64,000 nucleotides of DNA from Fulvimarina pelagi HTCC2506 (GCF_000153705.1 NZ_DS022272.1:2802798-2866797), one strand, 5' to 3'. Shown: positions 9,457 through 18,945, numbered from the stretch's first letter. The notes: a model not told the origin generated them from the sequence alone. Translations and numbers: made by a program.

Positions 9457-9627
9457 ATGCTGACGATGGATAAGACTAAATTTGTCATCATCGATAAGAA
9501 CGGCGGTAGCGCTGTCGTCACTCAGGCTGACATTATGCAGTCGAACGGCGTAGTGCATATCTTAGGATTAACGCGATCGCGGCGACATCGTCTAAATGTT
9601 CCCCCTGCGACGTATGGAGTAGTTTAA
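9457..9627 (+). pseudogene. Fragment of a FAS1 (fasciclin) domain
   Basis: A short open frame of 56 codons starting at an ATG just after the cysG remnant. It reads FVIIDKNGGSAVVTQADIMQ followed by SNGVVHI, which matches the end of fasciclin (FAS1) domains, where a conserved pattern ADIxxSNGVIHVID closes the fold. The sequence after SNGVVHI departs from the family and runs to a stop at 9627. No start region, signal peptide or rest of the domain is present. This is most likely a leftover of a secreted FAS1 protein joined here by deletion. The assignment rests on a short motif. Confidence 0.55.
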
Positions 9628-9916
9628 AAGAAGCAAGAATTTTGGACTGGTAAACGTCGTCCCATTTGGCGAAATTCGGGGGAGATTATAGCGGTTTCAC
9701 TGCAAGACTTTGCGTCTCAGGGGACAAGGCCGGCCATCGTCGCCATATCGAGCTCGCTTCCGTACCCGGATCGGAGGCCGCTCGTATTAAGCTTGCGGGC
9801 TATCGTCTTGATGGCGGCAACGTCGCTGCGGCTACAAAGCTGTTGGCACCGCTTGCGACCGCGGGAAACACCAGCGCACGTCGGATCGCGGCTGGATCTC
9901 GACTCGTTACCTCGCT
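9628..9916 (+). other. Gap with degenerate coding, no intact gene
   Basis: A 289-base stretch between the FAS1 fragment and the large orphan gene. An open frame beginning at 9666 contains an alanine-rich, helical, repeat-like segment (GSEAARIKLAGYRLDGGN), suggestive of a TPR-like piece. It then runs out of frame into the next gene. It may be the displaced N-terminus of that gene, separated by a frameshift, or unrelated debris. No promoter or RNA gene was recognised. Confidence 0.35.
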
Positions 9917-12784
9917 GTGTCGCCCCTCGCCGGCAATCCGGCGGAGGACCGGGCGCACCACACTGAGCCGCATCTTGCGCTGGCGGACCGACCTTTAACT
10001 CGTGCGGACATTGCGCTCGTTCAAGACCGGCTCAACGCGCTGGGGTATGACGTCGGATCATTTGACGGCATCGCTGGGTCCCGAACGCTGGCCGGCGTTT
10101 CGCGCTATCAAACCGAGAATGGGCTTGCGAACACGGGCCAACTCGATCGTGTGCTTCTTTCTCACATCACGGAGAAAACCCAAGCAGCCACGTCCGGTGA
10201 GAGTGCGGAATCTGCTACGAGCGAAGCCTCGACCGGTGAGTATGATCCTGTACAGCCGTTAGTGCTGTCTGGTCCGTTCTGGAGAGGCCAACAGATAATC
10301 TCCGGAGGCGGAAGGTTTCGCGACGATCGCAATCAGCCGGTTCCGACGCAGGATCAAATGCGTCAGCTGACGGAGCATGTGCTTCGCTACGTCGTCGCCA
10401 AAAGGCCGGAACTGCTTTCAGACGATGAGTTCGCTCTGGCTGCCCTCGCGCTGGTGCCATCGCGAGCCCGCAGCAGCCTGCTGCGCGAACGGGGGTTCGA
10501 TGCCGAACCTCTGAAGAGTTGGAAAGACCAGCAAACCTGGCAAGACGTGCGTTGGAGCGAAAGCATTGACGAGTTCGATCGCCGCGACTTGCAGGAGGCC
10601 ATGAGGGACCGCGGCGTCCAGGAGTTGGCGGCAGCTTCTTTAAAGCTGCCCTTGTCAGCGCTGGTGATTTGCCCGCTGCAGTTGGACAAGTACGACTTCG
10701 ACCGATCCGGGTTCTCGATAGAGCAGTCGCGACGTGGGTGCGAGAACATCTACCTCAGCGTGGGCGGGTACGGCGCGGTGGAATGGAGCGCCGGCCAAAC
10801 CCGCATCATCGCCGAAGCAAAGCTACCGATCGACCGGCTTCCCTCTTTCATCAGGGTGCCTGAGTCCGAAGCCCGTTTTTTCCGCAAGGCGCTTACGTCA
10901 GGCGGCACAGTAGGAATGTCCGGAGCCGTTTTAGCGGTTGAGGTCGACCTGACGGCTTTGCGCGAGACCGAAGCATCGCGCGGGACGCACAGGCTCTCGT
11001 TCGACGTGGATGTTAGGAACGTGCACCTGATGAACGATGGCTCGACCGAGCCGGTGCGAACGCTGGGCGCAAAACCCTTGCCGTCAGCCGCCACGGTCGC
11101 AGCTTCGCCCACGCGGCCGCCAATCCTCCACCCCGACACCCTGAATGTCTTGGCTGCGGCGTTCGATCTGATCTCGATCGACGCATCGACGATACCGCAG
11201 CTAGCCCGCGCACGTGCTAATGTCGAAGCTTACCCGTTGCGGTTCGGTGATGACTTTGCAGACGCATGGCCCCCCTTCTTCGATCCTGCAGCGGTGGCGG
11301 ACATAGCCCGCGGTAGCGCTCTTGATGAAAGCCGTCAGGCAGGGTTCGCCTCCTGGATGTGCGCACGCGCCGAGGCCCCGCCCGATACGATCGTTGTTCC
11401 AATCCGAACGGCCTCGGTCGAGCACATGCGAGCGACCGCGACCACCGTTGGCGCGAGCATTTTCCAGCAAATGTCATCCAGTAACACCCAGTTGTTCGAG
11501 CGCGCGGCGCAGCAGCTCGACGTTCCCCCCGAGCGCCTGTTTCGGTCGAGCCAGTTCTCGCGTGGTCAGATCCCCGGCATAGGGGACTTCGAGATGTTCT
11601 TCTTGCTGCCCGAAGTGCGCGACGCTTTTCGGCTCTCATTGCCTGCCGACGCCAACCTCGACGGCCGCGGTGTCACGACCATTCTTGAGGCACGCGCCGT
11701 CGACATGTGGAGGGCCGATGATGGGGACGGCACTACAGCTGTTCTTGCGGTCGAGCCCGTCGCGGCTAGCCTAACTCTCGCTGATGGCGACCGCGACATC
11801 GTGGCGGAAGCGCCTTACGGTGCTAAGTTCGACGAGGGTATGGCGCCGCGCTTGCAAGCGGCTGCTGCCCTTCGGCGTCAAGAGGACGCCGCACGACAGG
11901 TTGAGTTGGAAAAGAAGGTGGAGGCGAGCCGCAAGGTGGCGCGCTTGCTGGCAGACGAGGCTGCGGCGCGCCTCGCAGCGGCGCGCGAGCGCGCCGCCGC
12001 CGCAGACGATCTCGACCAGAGGGCCGATCTTGCCGGCATACGGCTGGGCATGCCTTTTGCGGACGCCGACCGCCTCGTGCGCGAGGTCGTAGACGTGGGC
12101 TGGGCAAGCGAGATCCATCTAGAGCGCTCCCGCGGATACAACTACGACCCAAGCGCCCCGTTCGCATTCTTTCGAGCATACACGGACCGCGAGGGCGACG
12201 ATCACCTTCTCCTACACACCTCCGAGCCGGGCGGCGGCCATGTCGTTGCCGTTTCGAGAGCGCTCAAGGTGCAAGGAGCAGTTTCAAAAAAGGAGGTCTT
12301 TGCACAGCTGAAGGAGAAATACGGCAATCCGGCCGTTCAAGATGCAAACCTTGAAACTATCTTGTGGACCGCGCACCTCGGTTCTGACCCGGCGGACGCG
12401 CAGGGTTCAGCGGTCCAAGCGCCTTGGGAAGCAGGTTCGGCGTTTCGGACCGGCGGGTGCAACGCGAACGTTCGCTGGCACGGCTATGCGCCCCGGGCGA
12501 TGGAGGTTGTGGAGGGTCAGGGTGAACGGGACGGTCGCTTGCCGGGAGACTTCTGCCTTCCCGAGATCAACATTCTAGGCGGTGCAACTCGCGGCGCCAA
12601 CGCTGGCGGTAGGGTTTATGATCCTCACGCCTGGGAGAGCTGCGGCCCAACGGTCATCGCTGAGATCGCTGGCAGCTCGCGCGGGCTGGTGCTGGCGTAT
12701 GCACTCTTCGATCTCGCCGCCTACGCCGAAAACTATGGCCGAAAGCTGTCTATATCGGCGCCCGCAGAGCAGCCAAGGCTTTGA
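9917..12784 (+). CDS. Large orphan protein with peptidoglycan-binding domain
   Basis: A 955-residue protein of unknown function. Residues about 28-75 match a PG_binding_1 domain (ALVQDRLNALGYDVGSFDG). The middle has no family recognised by eye. Around residues 655-710 there is a long Ala/Glu/Arg-rich coiled coil (RQVELEKKVEASRK). It is followed by a compact domain beginning GIRLGMPFADADRLVREVV and a Cys-containing C-terminal region. The apparent start is a GTG with no clear Shine-Dalgarno site, and no signal peptide or membrane segment is seen, although peptidoglycan-binding proteins act outside the cytoplasm. The true start may therefore lie upstream behind a frameshift (see the gap before it). 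It stands alone between decayed genes. Confidence 0.6.
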   Translation: MSPLAGNPAEDRAHHTEPHLALADRPLTRADIALVQDRLNALGYDVGSFDGIAGSRTLAGVSRYQTENGLANTGQLDRVLLSHITEKTQAATSGESAESATSEASTGEYDPVQPLVLSGPFWRGQQIISGGGRFRDDRNQPVPTQDQMRQLTEHVLRYVVAKRPELLSDDEFALAALALVPSRARSSLLRERGFDAEPLKSWKDQQTWQDVRWSESIDEFDRRDLQEAMRDRGVQELAAASLKLPLSALVICPLQLDKYDFDRSGFSIEQSRRGCENIYLSVGGYGAVEWSAGQTRIIAEAKLPIDRLPSFIRVPESEARFFRKALTSGGTVGMSGAVLAVEVDLTALRETEASRGTHRLSFDVDVRNVHLMNDGSTEPVRTLGAKPLPSAATVAASPTRPPILHPDTLNVLAAAFDLISIDASTIPQLARARANVEAYPLRFGDDFADAWPPFFDPAAVADIARGSALDESRQAGFASWMCARAEAPPDTIVVPIRTASVEHMRATATTVGASIFQQMSSSNTQLFERAAQQLDVPPERLFRSSQFSRGQIPGIGDFEMFFLLPEVRDAFRLSLPADANLDGRGVTTILEARAVDMWRADDGDGTTAVLAVEPVAASLTLADGDRDIVAEAPYGAKFDEGMAPRLQAAAALRRQEDAARQVELEKKVEASRKVARLLADEAAARLAAARERAAAADDLDQRADLAGIRLGMPFADADRLVREVVDVGWASEIHLERSRGYNYDPSAPFAFFRAYTDREGDDHLLLHTSEPGGGHVVAVSRALKVQGAVSKKEVFAQLKEKYGNPAVQDANLETILWTAHLGSDPADAQGSAVQAPWEAGSAFRTGGCNANVRWHGYAPRAMEVVEGQGERDGRLPGDFCLPEINILGGATRGANAGGRVYDPHAWESCGPTVIAEIAGSSRGLVLAYALFDLAAYAENYGRKLSISAPAEQPRL

Positions 12785-12895
12785 AGACTGAACTTGGTTT
12801 CGGTTTTGGGTTCCATTGGCGGTTGATCAAGTCCACTGCATCAGCCAGTTGCGAGGTTCTTGCGAAGTAGTCAGCGGATAGCGGCGAGCCCGACG

Positions 12896-13558
12896 ATGTG
12901 CAATCTCTATGCGATCACCAAGGGCCAGGCGGCGATCCGGCAGTTCACCAGGGCGATGACTGATCGCACGGGCAACCTGCCGAGCCTGCCCGGCGTCTTT
13001 CCGGACATGGAAGCGCCGGTGATGCGAAACGGCGAGTACGGCGATCGCGAGCTGACGATGATGCGCTGGGGCATGCCGTCGCCGAAGTTCGTCACGAAAG
13101 ACCGCAAGACGGATCCCGGCGTCACGAACATCCGCAACACCAAGAGTCCGCACTGGCGGCGCTAGCTGTCGCCGGAGCATCGCTGCGTCGTGCCGTTCAC
13201 CTCGTTCAGCGAGTATGAAAGCGTTGACGGGAAGAAAGTGCCGGTCTGGTTCTCGCTCTCCGAGGAGCGGCCGCTTGCCGTCTTCGCGGGCATCTGGACG
13301 AACTGGACGAGCGTACGGAAGGCGAAGGAGGGTGAAGTGAACGCCGACCTCTACGGCTTCCTCACCTGCGATGCGAACGCCGAAGTCGGAGCGATCCACC
13401 CGAAGGCGATGCCGGTGATCCTGACCGAGCCGGACGAGATCGACACCTGGCTGCGGGCGGAATGGGATGAGGCGTCCTCACTACAGCGACCCTTGCCGGA
13501 CGGGACCCTGCGCATAGTGGCGAAAGGCGAGCGCAGCGATAAAGAGATAACACTGTAG
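12896..13558 (+). pseudogene. HMCES/YedK-type SOS response-associated peptidase, broken by a stop
   Basis: The family protects abasic sites in single-stranded DNA by forming a covalent link through the cysteine that follows the initiator methionine. Here the start is MCNLYAITKG, so that cysteine is present. The frame stops at TAG (13163-13165) after NIRNTKSPHWRR. It then continues without a shift through RCVVPFTSFSEYE, with the active-site glutamate region, and HPKAMPVIL, with the conserved histidine, to a natural stop at 13558. A single base change would restore a protein of about 220 residues. Stop readthrough cannot be excluded from sequence, but a recent pseudogene is the simplest view. 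Confidence 0.82.
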
Positions 13559-13640
13559 TAGCACTTTGATGTTCGGCTGGAGCGAAGACTTTCGTGTTCT
13601 ATCCACCTCAATCCCCACGTACCGTTTCACTATGTGATGC

Positions 13641-13669
13641 AAAAGGCCCGGCGTCTTCGACACCGGGCC
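13641..13669 (-). terminator. Rho-independent terminator of the autotransporter gene
   Basis: A GGCCCGG/CCGGGCC stem extended by GTC/GAC with one mismatch and a TTC loop (13645-13669). On the minus strand it is followed by TTTT. It sits 29 bases after the stop of the autotransporter gene and in the convergent gap facing the broken HMCES gene. Confidence 0.75.
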
Positions 13670-13697
13670 CATTCATGACTTGAGATTTGGTCGGCCG

Positions 13698-16193
13698 TCA
13701 GAATCGGAAGGTCAGGTCCGCCCGCGCACTGTTTGACGTCGTGTCGCTGCCGTACTGGCCTTCGTAAGCCGCCCCGACCGTCGCCCATTCGTTGAGGCGG
13801 TAGTCCGCTCCGACCTCGATGAAGCCTACGTCTTCGTCGATCGCAACGCCCTTCACCAGATAGGCCGGGCTCGTGGCGAAGCGGAAGGCTTCCAGCGTCG
13901 TCGTATCCTCGAAGGCATGGCGCCAGCCGGCCTCGCCCCGCAGCGAAAGATCGGTGCCGATCAGCATCGAGCCTCTTACGCCGATCTCCGAGAACCAGGT
14001 GTCGAGATCGATGCCGCTGGCAGTCAGAGCCGCAGCCCCGCCGGTCTCCGTGAACCGATCCGTGCGATGATGAACATAGGCCAGCCCGGCGAACGGAGAG
14101 ATCGTCGCCGTCGAAAGTGCGAAGTCGTAGGAGACCTCGCCGAAGACCTGGCCGGTCCCGGCGTCGTATTCGCTGACCAGCGTGTCGGAGAAGCCAGGGA
14201 AAGACACTGAGCGGACCATGTCGATCTCGTGCCAGGCATAGGCCGCCCCGCCCTTCACGATCAGGCCGTAGAGCTCCGTCCCGGCATAGAGGCCGAGATG
14301 CCAGGAGTCGGTGCTGCCATTGGCGTTGCGCGCATCGACATCGAGATCGGTCGAGGAATAGCCGCCGAGCACGCCGAGCTTGACCGTGTCGGAGACCATG
14401 CCGTCGACGCCGACGAAGAAGCCGGAGGTGTCGGTGTCGGCCGCCGCGGCATTGCCGTCGCCGTCTACGTCGGACCAGGCGCCATAGAACCGCGTCCACG
14501 CTTCGACATCGGCCCCGCCACTGCCGGCGATCACCGGAACGCCTGGGCCGAAGCCGAGCGGCTGGACCATGTCGCCGCCCCCATTCATGCCGAAGGCTCC
14601 GTTGATCCGATCCTGCGCTGCATCGCGCACGAAGCGCGAGTCCTGGATCAGCGCCGTCTTCATCGACGCATGCGGCTCGCCCGAAAGCTGGTCGAAGGCA
14701 TCGCGAGCGGTCGGTGCATCGAGCAATAGAAGAGCGTTGTAGAGCCCGTTGCTGGCCGAGCCGGGCGTCTGGTCGAGCTGCATCAGAGCGTTCGCCGTCT
14801 GCCGCTGATTGAAGGTTCTCGCCACGTCCGGGAACTGCAGAGCCCGAATGAGTTCGAGGATGACGTCGTTCGACGTGTAGAGCAGGTTGTAGTCGAGGAA
14901 GGCCGAGTCGTCCTGAAGGCTGTCGAAAGTCCCGGTCCGTCCGTTGGCGGTCGAAACGATCGTGTATCGCTGACCATCCGTGTAGGCCGTATAGGGATCG
15001 AGCGTCACGACATCGACCGTCCCGCCGTTGATCGTGGCAGTATCGGCTCTGACCTGGTCGCCAGTTCCATCAGCCGCGATCTCGACCTCGTAGACCGAGC
15101 CGGACTGGAAGGTCGCGTTGCCCGCAACATTCAAGGTGCCGATCGAATTGCCGGGCGCAATCGTGCCGCCCGAATTGGCGACGAACGAACCGACCGTGCC
15201 GTCGCCGCCAAGGACACCGCCGTTCACCGCGAAAGCAGTGTTCGGCATCGAGCCATTCACATTCAGTAGGCCACCGTTGACTGCAAAATCGGTGATCTCG
15301 GTGTTGGTGCCGGTCAGGTTCGTCGTCGCAGCGCCAACCTTCTCGAAGTTCTCAAATAGCAGATACTGTTCACCGTCATTCGTGTTGTTTCCGTCGACGC
15401 TCGAGATATCGAAGTTGAAGACGCCGCTATTGCCGCCGAAGGCCAGGGTATCTTCATCGGTCGAGCGTGCGATGACCTCTCCGTTGATCGCTGAGCCGGG
15501 CTGAAGCTCCAAGCGGGAGGGAGTGGGAGTAGGGCCAAACGCATTGTCGAATTCGATTGCGACCGGATCCGGGCTCATTCCGCCCGTGAAATTCCCGGAG
15601 ATCGTGCCGGCATTGATGACCTCTCCGCCACCTTCGAAGAAATAGATTGCGTGGTTCGACGCCGAAGTAATTTGTCCGCCGGGCGCGACAGTGACCGTCC
15701 CGCCACCTCGCGAAAACACTGTGACAGCCTGACCACCGTTGGCGCGAATGATGCCACCAGACTGCACTAGGACGGAGCTCGATACGTCGCCACTACCGTC
15801 GAATTCGACCGCATTGCTCCCGGAAGAGGCAGCTGTATCCTCTACGAGCCCGCCGACAGTCACGTTCCCGAAATTGACGTCGATGGCTTCAGCTCCGGTG
15901 GTTGAAATGGTGCCGCCCGGCCGTACAAAGATCGTAGCGTTATCTTGCAAGAAGATCGTATCGACGCTTCTGTTGACGACCGCCCCGTCGCGCACAATGA
16001 CCGTGACATCATTTCCCCCATCGATGCCGGCATTCGTGGGGTTCGGAGGGGCCGTGTCGCAGATGACCGTTTCGCCATCGGCCGGATTGAAATTCGAGCA
16101 ATTGGCGAGCGCCTGAGGTGTCCAGAGCATCGACAGAACCGTGCCGCCGAGTAGCGTGGCCGTGAGGGTGGAAAGCGTTACACGTGGCGACAT
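13698..16193 (-). CDS. Autotransporter (type Va) outer-membrane protein
   Basis: An 831-residue secreted protein. The signal peptide is about residues 1-30 (LTATLLGGTVLSMLWTPQALA). The passenger of about 500 residues is Gly/Val/Asn/Thr-rich and looks like a right-handed beta-helix. It includes the autotransporter-associated motif GTIAPGNSIGTLNVAGNATF near residue 350, which often precedes the junction. The C-terminal about 270 residues form an autotransporter beta-barrel ending in Phe (ADLTFRF), as needed for BAM recognition. No protease or lipase catalytic motif was seen in the passenger, so adhesion or surface interaction is only a guess. The gene is divergent from tctC across 265 bases and ends at a clear terminator. 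Confidence 0.9.
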   Translation of the reverse strand: MSPRVTLSTLTATLLGGTVLSMLWTPQALANCSNFNPADGETVICDTAPPNPTNAGIDGGNDVTVIVRDGAVVNRSVDTIFLQDNATIFVRPGGTISTTGAEAIDVNFGNVTVGGLVEDTAASSGSNAVEFDGSGDVSSSVLVQSGGIIRANGGQAVTVFSRGGGTVTVAPGGQITSASNHAIYFFEGGGEVINAGTISGNFTGGMSPDPVAIEFDNAFGPTPTPSRLELQPGSAINGEVIARSTDEDTLAFGGNSGVFNFDISSVDGNNTNDGEQYLLFENFEKVGAATTNLTGTNTEITDFAVNGGLLNVNGSMPNTAFAVNGGVLGGDGTVGSFVANSGGTIAPGNSIGTLNVAGNATFQSGSVYEVEIAADGTGDQVRADTATINGGTVDVVTLDPYTAYTDGQRYTIVSTANGRTGTFDSLQDDSAFLDYNLLYTSNDVILELIRALQFPDVARTFNQRQTANALMQLDQTPGSASNGLYNALLLLDAPTARDAFDQLSGEPHASMKTALIQDSRFVRDAAQDRINGAFGMNGGGDMVQPLGFGPGVPVIAGSGGADVEAWTRFYGAWSDVDGDGNAAAADTDTSGFFVGVDGMVSDTVKLGVLGGYSSTDLDVDARNANGSTDSWHLGLYAGTELYGLIVKGGAAYAWHEIDMVRSVSFPGFSDTLVSEYDAGTGQVFGEVSYDFALSTATISPFAGLAYVHHRTDRFTETGGAAALTASGIDLDTWFSEIGVRGSMLIGTDLSLRGEAGWRHAFEDTTTLEAFRFATSPAYLVKGVAIDEDVGFIEVGADYRLNEWATVGAAYEGQYGSDTTSNSARADLTFRF

Positions 16194-16330
16194 TGCGATA
16201 TCCCGTTATGTCATCGGCCAACTCGTCAAGCGAACTGCCGATAACTGACTCTACTGGTTGAGAAAATGCCTCGAAATTCCGCAAATTGAATAGTCCTCAG
16301 CCGTAGGAAAAGGCGCAATGTCACCCTGGG

Positions 16331-16343
16331 GCAACAATGTTGC
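16331..16343. promoter_or_regulatory. Perfect inverted repeat in the autotransporter/tctC divergent region
   Basis: GCAACA-A-TGTTGC, a 6-1-6 perfect inverted repeat lying 115 bases before the tctC start and 137 bases before the autotransporter start. Its place and symmetry fit a dimeric regulator's operator. No regulator gene is next to it, so the protein that would bind is unknown. Confidence 0.35.
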
Positions 16344-16458
16344 TGCCATCGATCGCCTTGCGTAGACGAAGCTGCGTTCCACAGGCATTGAGGGCGGCTT
16401 GTGTAAAACTCTGCCTGATGGCTTCTGCCGTTCCGTCGGCCTTGATAAGACAGCAACC

Positions 16459-17487
16459 ATGACGATTATCCGACTGCTCGCTTCAGTATTGATTGGCTTT
16501 TGCTGCGTTGCATCATTCGCATCCGCTGAGGAGCTGGATGCACGGCAGTATTACGACAGCCGGACAATTAACCTCGTCGTCGGCTATCGGGCGGGCGGCG
16601 GCTACGACCGGTTCGCGCGCCTCGTTTCGGAAGAACTCGAAAAACAGACGGGCGCTCGTGTTCAGGTGCAGAACCGGCCCGGCGCCGGTGGTCTCAGCGT
16701 GTTGAATGATATGGCAGCATCCGAAAGCGAGGACGGCCTCGATCTCGTCGTCCTCAACGTGTCTGCAGCGGTCACAGCACAGCTGACGCGGTCGGAAATC
16801 GTGCGATACGATCTTGAGAAGATCGCTTGGATCGGCGGGATCGCCTCCGACGAGCGCGCGCTCGTTCTTGCCGAGGGCCTCTCGATGGAAGCGCTGCGCG
16901 GGGGCGAGACCACGCCATCCCCTGTCCGCTGGGCGGCGGGTGGCAAGACGGACAATCTGGCCGTTTCGGCAGCGCTCATCTCCGAGGCCTATGGGCTCGA
17001 TAGCCGGATCATCACCGGCTACAAGGGTACAGGAGAGGCCATGGCAGCGCTGATCCGCGGCGAAGCCGACGCGGCGGTCGTCTCAGTGGAAAGCGCGGTC
17101 CGTGTCGCAAACAAGGCCGGCCTGAACATCGCAGCAATTCTCGCCCGGAAGCGCGCAGACGCGGCGCCCGACGTGCCGACGATCGACGAAATCGGATATC
17201 CTGAAACCGGGAAGTCATGGATCGACGCCCTGATCGAGCTGACAGGATTAGGGCGGGCTATCGTCGTGCCCACTAACACGCCCGCCGATCATATCGAATT
17301 TCTCCGGGAAGCATTGCGCGAGAGCCTGAAGAGCGAAGACCTCTTGAACGCCGCGGAAGCACAGGGCACAGCCATCGATCCACTTGATGCTTCAGCGCTG
17401 GCTGCATCGGTCGCTTTCTTCCTTGCCGAGGAGAGCCCAATAGCGAACGCCGACCTGCGCTCGATCTTGCGGGACAAGTATTTTTAG
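16459..17487 (+). CDS. tctC: Tripartite tricarboxylate transporter substrate-binding protein (TctC family)
   Basis: Periplasmic binding protein of a TTT-type secondary transporter, 342 residues. The start chosen at 16459 gives a proper signal peptide (MTIIRLLASVLIGFCCVASF ending in ASA). The family pattern of ligand-binding loops is visible: INLVVGYRAGGGYDRFARLV near residue 35, then QNRPGAGGLS. The Bug/TctC family binds small carboxylic acids such as citrate, dicarboxylates and aromatic acids; the ligand here cannot be told. It is first in an operon with tctA, tctB and a PaaK-like ligase, and the stop is 42 bases before tctA. Confidence 0.88.
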   Translation: MTIIRLLASVLIGFCCVASFASAEELDARQYYDSRTINLVVGYRAGGGYDRFARLVSEELEKQTGARVQVQNRPGAGGLSVLNDMAASESEDGLDLVVLNVSAAVTAQLTRSEIVRYDLEKIAWIGGIASDERALVLAEGLSMEALRGGETTPSPVRWAAGGKTDNLAVSAALISEAYGLDSRIITGYKGTGEAMAALIRGEADAAVVSVESAVRVANKAGLNIAAILARKRADAAPDVPTIDEIGYPETGKSWIDALIELTGLGRAIVVPTNTPADHIEFLREALRESLKSEDLLNAAEAQGTAIDPLDASALAASVAFFLAEESPIANADLRSILRDKYF

Positions 17488-17529
17488 AACGAGGCCGAGA
17501 TCATCTGGACGCTTCTCGTCGATCCTTGG

Positions 17530-18945
17530 ATGATGGCAGCGCTCCTTGCCGGCACGCTCTGGGGTCTTGCTCTGGGCGCGCTTCCCGGCGTGACCGGTCT
17601 AACGGCGCTAATTCTGGCACTTCCCTTCGCCACGATGCTCGACCCCATCCCGGGCCTCATACTGTTGATCGCGATCCACGCCGTCGCCGACACGGGCGGT
17701 GCGATCTCCGCCATCACTCTTGCGATCCCTGGAACGCCCTCCAACGCTGCGACGGTGGAGGACGGCAACTGGCTCGCCCGTCACGGCCAGGCAAGGCGCG
17801 CGATCGCAGCTTCGGCATTCGCCTCCGCGCTAGGGGGCATTCTCGGTTTTCTTCTCCTCGTTGCGGCCCTGCCGTTCTCCCTGTGGCTGATCCGTCAGGC
17901 GGGTGCGCCCGAAATCCTCACAGTATCAATACTTGGCCTATTCTCGGCCGCGCGGTTCGGAGGCGGCAGACTCCACAAAGGGTTTTTCGCCGTAGCGATG
18001 GGCATATTTGCCGGACTGATCGGAACCCGCGAAACAACCGGCGAGCCTCGTCTCTGGTTCGGAATCGAAGGGCTGTACGATGGGTTGGCGCTCATGGCCG
18101 TCGCCACAGGTCTTTTCGCTGGCCCTGAAATGATCAGGCTCATCGGCGCCCGGACCGGCACGCCGGTTCTCGCAGAGGAAAAGCCTGGCTGGCGGTCTGC
18201 GGGCTTCTCGGACGTGCTGTCCCGCCCGGTGCTCCTCCTGAAGGCGTCGGTCGTCGGATGGCTCGTCGGCCTCATGCCCGGCGTGGGTGGTTCGGTCTCC
18301 GGCTTCCTGTCCTATGCCTGGGCGGGTGTGCAGACCGCCGAGCCACGTGATGCCGCAAGTCGCCGTAGTGGTGTAATTGCAGCGGAGGCCGGCAACAACG
18401 CTAAGGAAGGCGGCGACCTGATCCCGACCCTGACCCTCGGGCTTCCGGGCGGGGCCGGCATGGCGATCCTTCTCGGTGCGTTCGCGAGTTTCGGCCTGTC
18501 GCCGAGCCCGACCTTCGCCGTGGACTATCCGGAGGTTATCTCTGCGATCGCGATGACGCTTCTTGTCGCCAATATTCTTGGCGGTCTGCTTGTGGTCTTC
18601 GGCTCGGCCGCCTTTCTGGCGCTGCTGCGCATACCGACGAACCTCTTCGCGCCGATCGTTGCGGTGCTTGGGCTTGCCGCGATCGCGACCTTGCGAAACG
18701 AGGTCATGGATATCTGGACGACTGCGTTCTTCGCCGCGATCGGCGTCGCGATGATCGCAAAGGGCTATAGCAGACCTGCCTTCCTCATCGGTTTCATCCT
18801 TGCACCGGTCATCGAAACCTATGGCGCGATCTCATTCGCTGCCTACGGTTGGTCCTTCCTCCTGAGGCCATTTGTTCTCGGAGCTTTTGTCCTCTGCCTC
18901 ATTCTGGCATTTGCTGGCTTCCGTCGCCGGGCGAGCGGAACATGA
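17530..18945 (+). CDS. tctA: Tripartite tricarboxylate transporter large permease (TctA family)
   Basis: Large integral membrane subunit of the TTT transporter, 471 residues with about ten hydrophobic segments. Family hallmarks are visible: GALPGVTGLTALILALPFA near the N-terminus, AISAITLAIPGTPSNAATVEDG, and a second LMPGVGGSVSGFLSYAWA motif with GNNAKEGGDLIPTLTLGLPG. The ATG at 17530 is the first plausible start, because the upstream in-frame codons begin directly after the tctC stop and contain no ATG, GTG or TTG. The N-terminus is therefore slightly shorter than usual. The stop overlaps tctB by ATGA. Transport is thought to be driven by ion gradients. Confidence 0.9.
   Translation: MMAALLAGTLWGLALGALPGVTGLTALILALPFATMLDPIPGLILLIAIHAVADTGGAISAITLAIPGTPSNAATVEDGNWLARHGQARRAIAASAFASALGGILGFLLLVAALPFSLWLIRQAGAPEILTVSILGLFSAARFGGGRLHKGFFAVAMGIFAGLIGTRETTGEPRLWFGIEGLYDGLALMAVATGLFAGPEMIRLIGARTGTPVLAEEKPGWRSAGFSDVLSRPVLLLKASVVGWLVGLMPGVGGSVSGFLSYAWAGVQTAEPRDAASRRSGVIAAEAGNNAKEGGDLIPTLTLGLPGGAGMAILLGAFASFGLSPSPTFAVDYPEVISAIAMTLLVANILGGLLVVFGSAAFLALLRIPTNLFAPIVAVLGLAAIATLRNEVMDIWTTAFFAAIGVAMIAKGYSRPAFLIGFILAPVIETYGAISFAAYGWSFLLRPFVLGAFVLCLILAFAGFRRRASGT

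Noticed and set aside
9666-9998. An independent 110-residue gene before the orphan protein
   Set aside because: It runs out of frame into the next gene and ends in Arg-rich shadow sequence; treated as degenerate coding.
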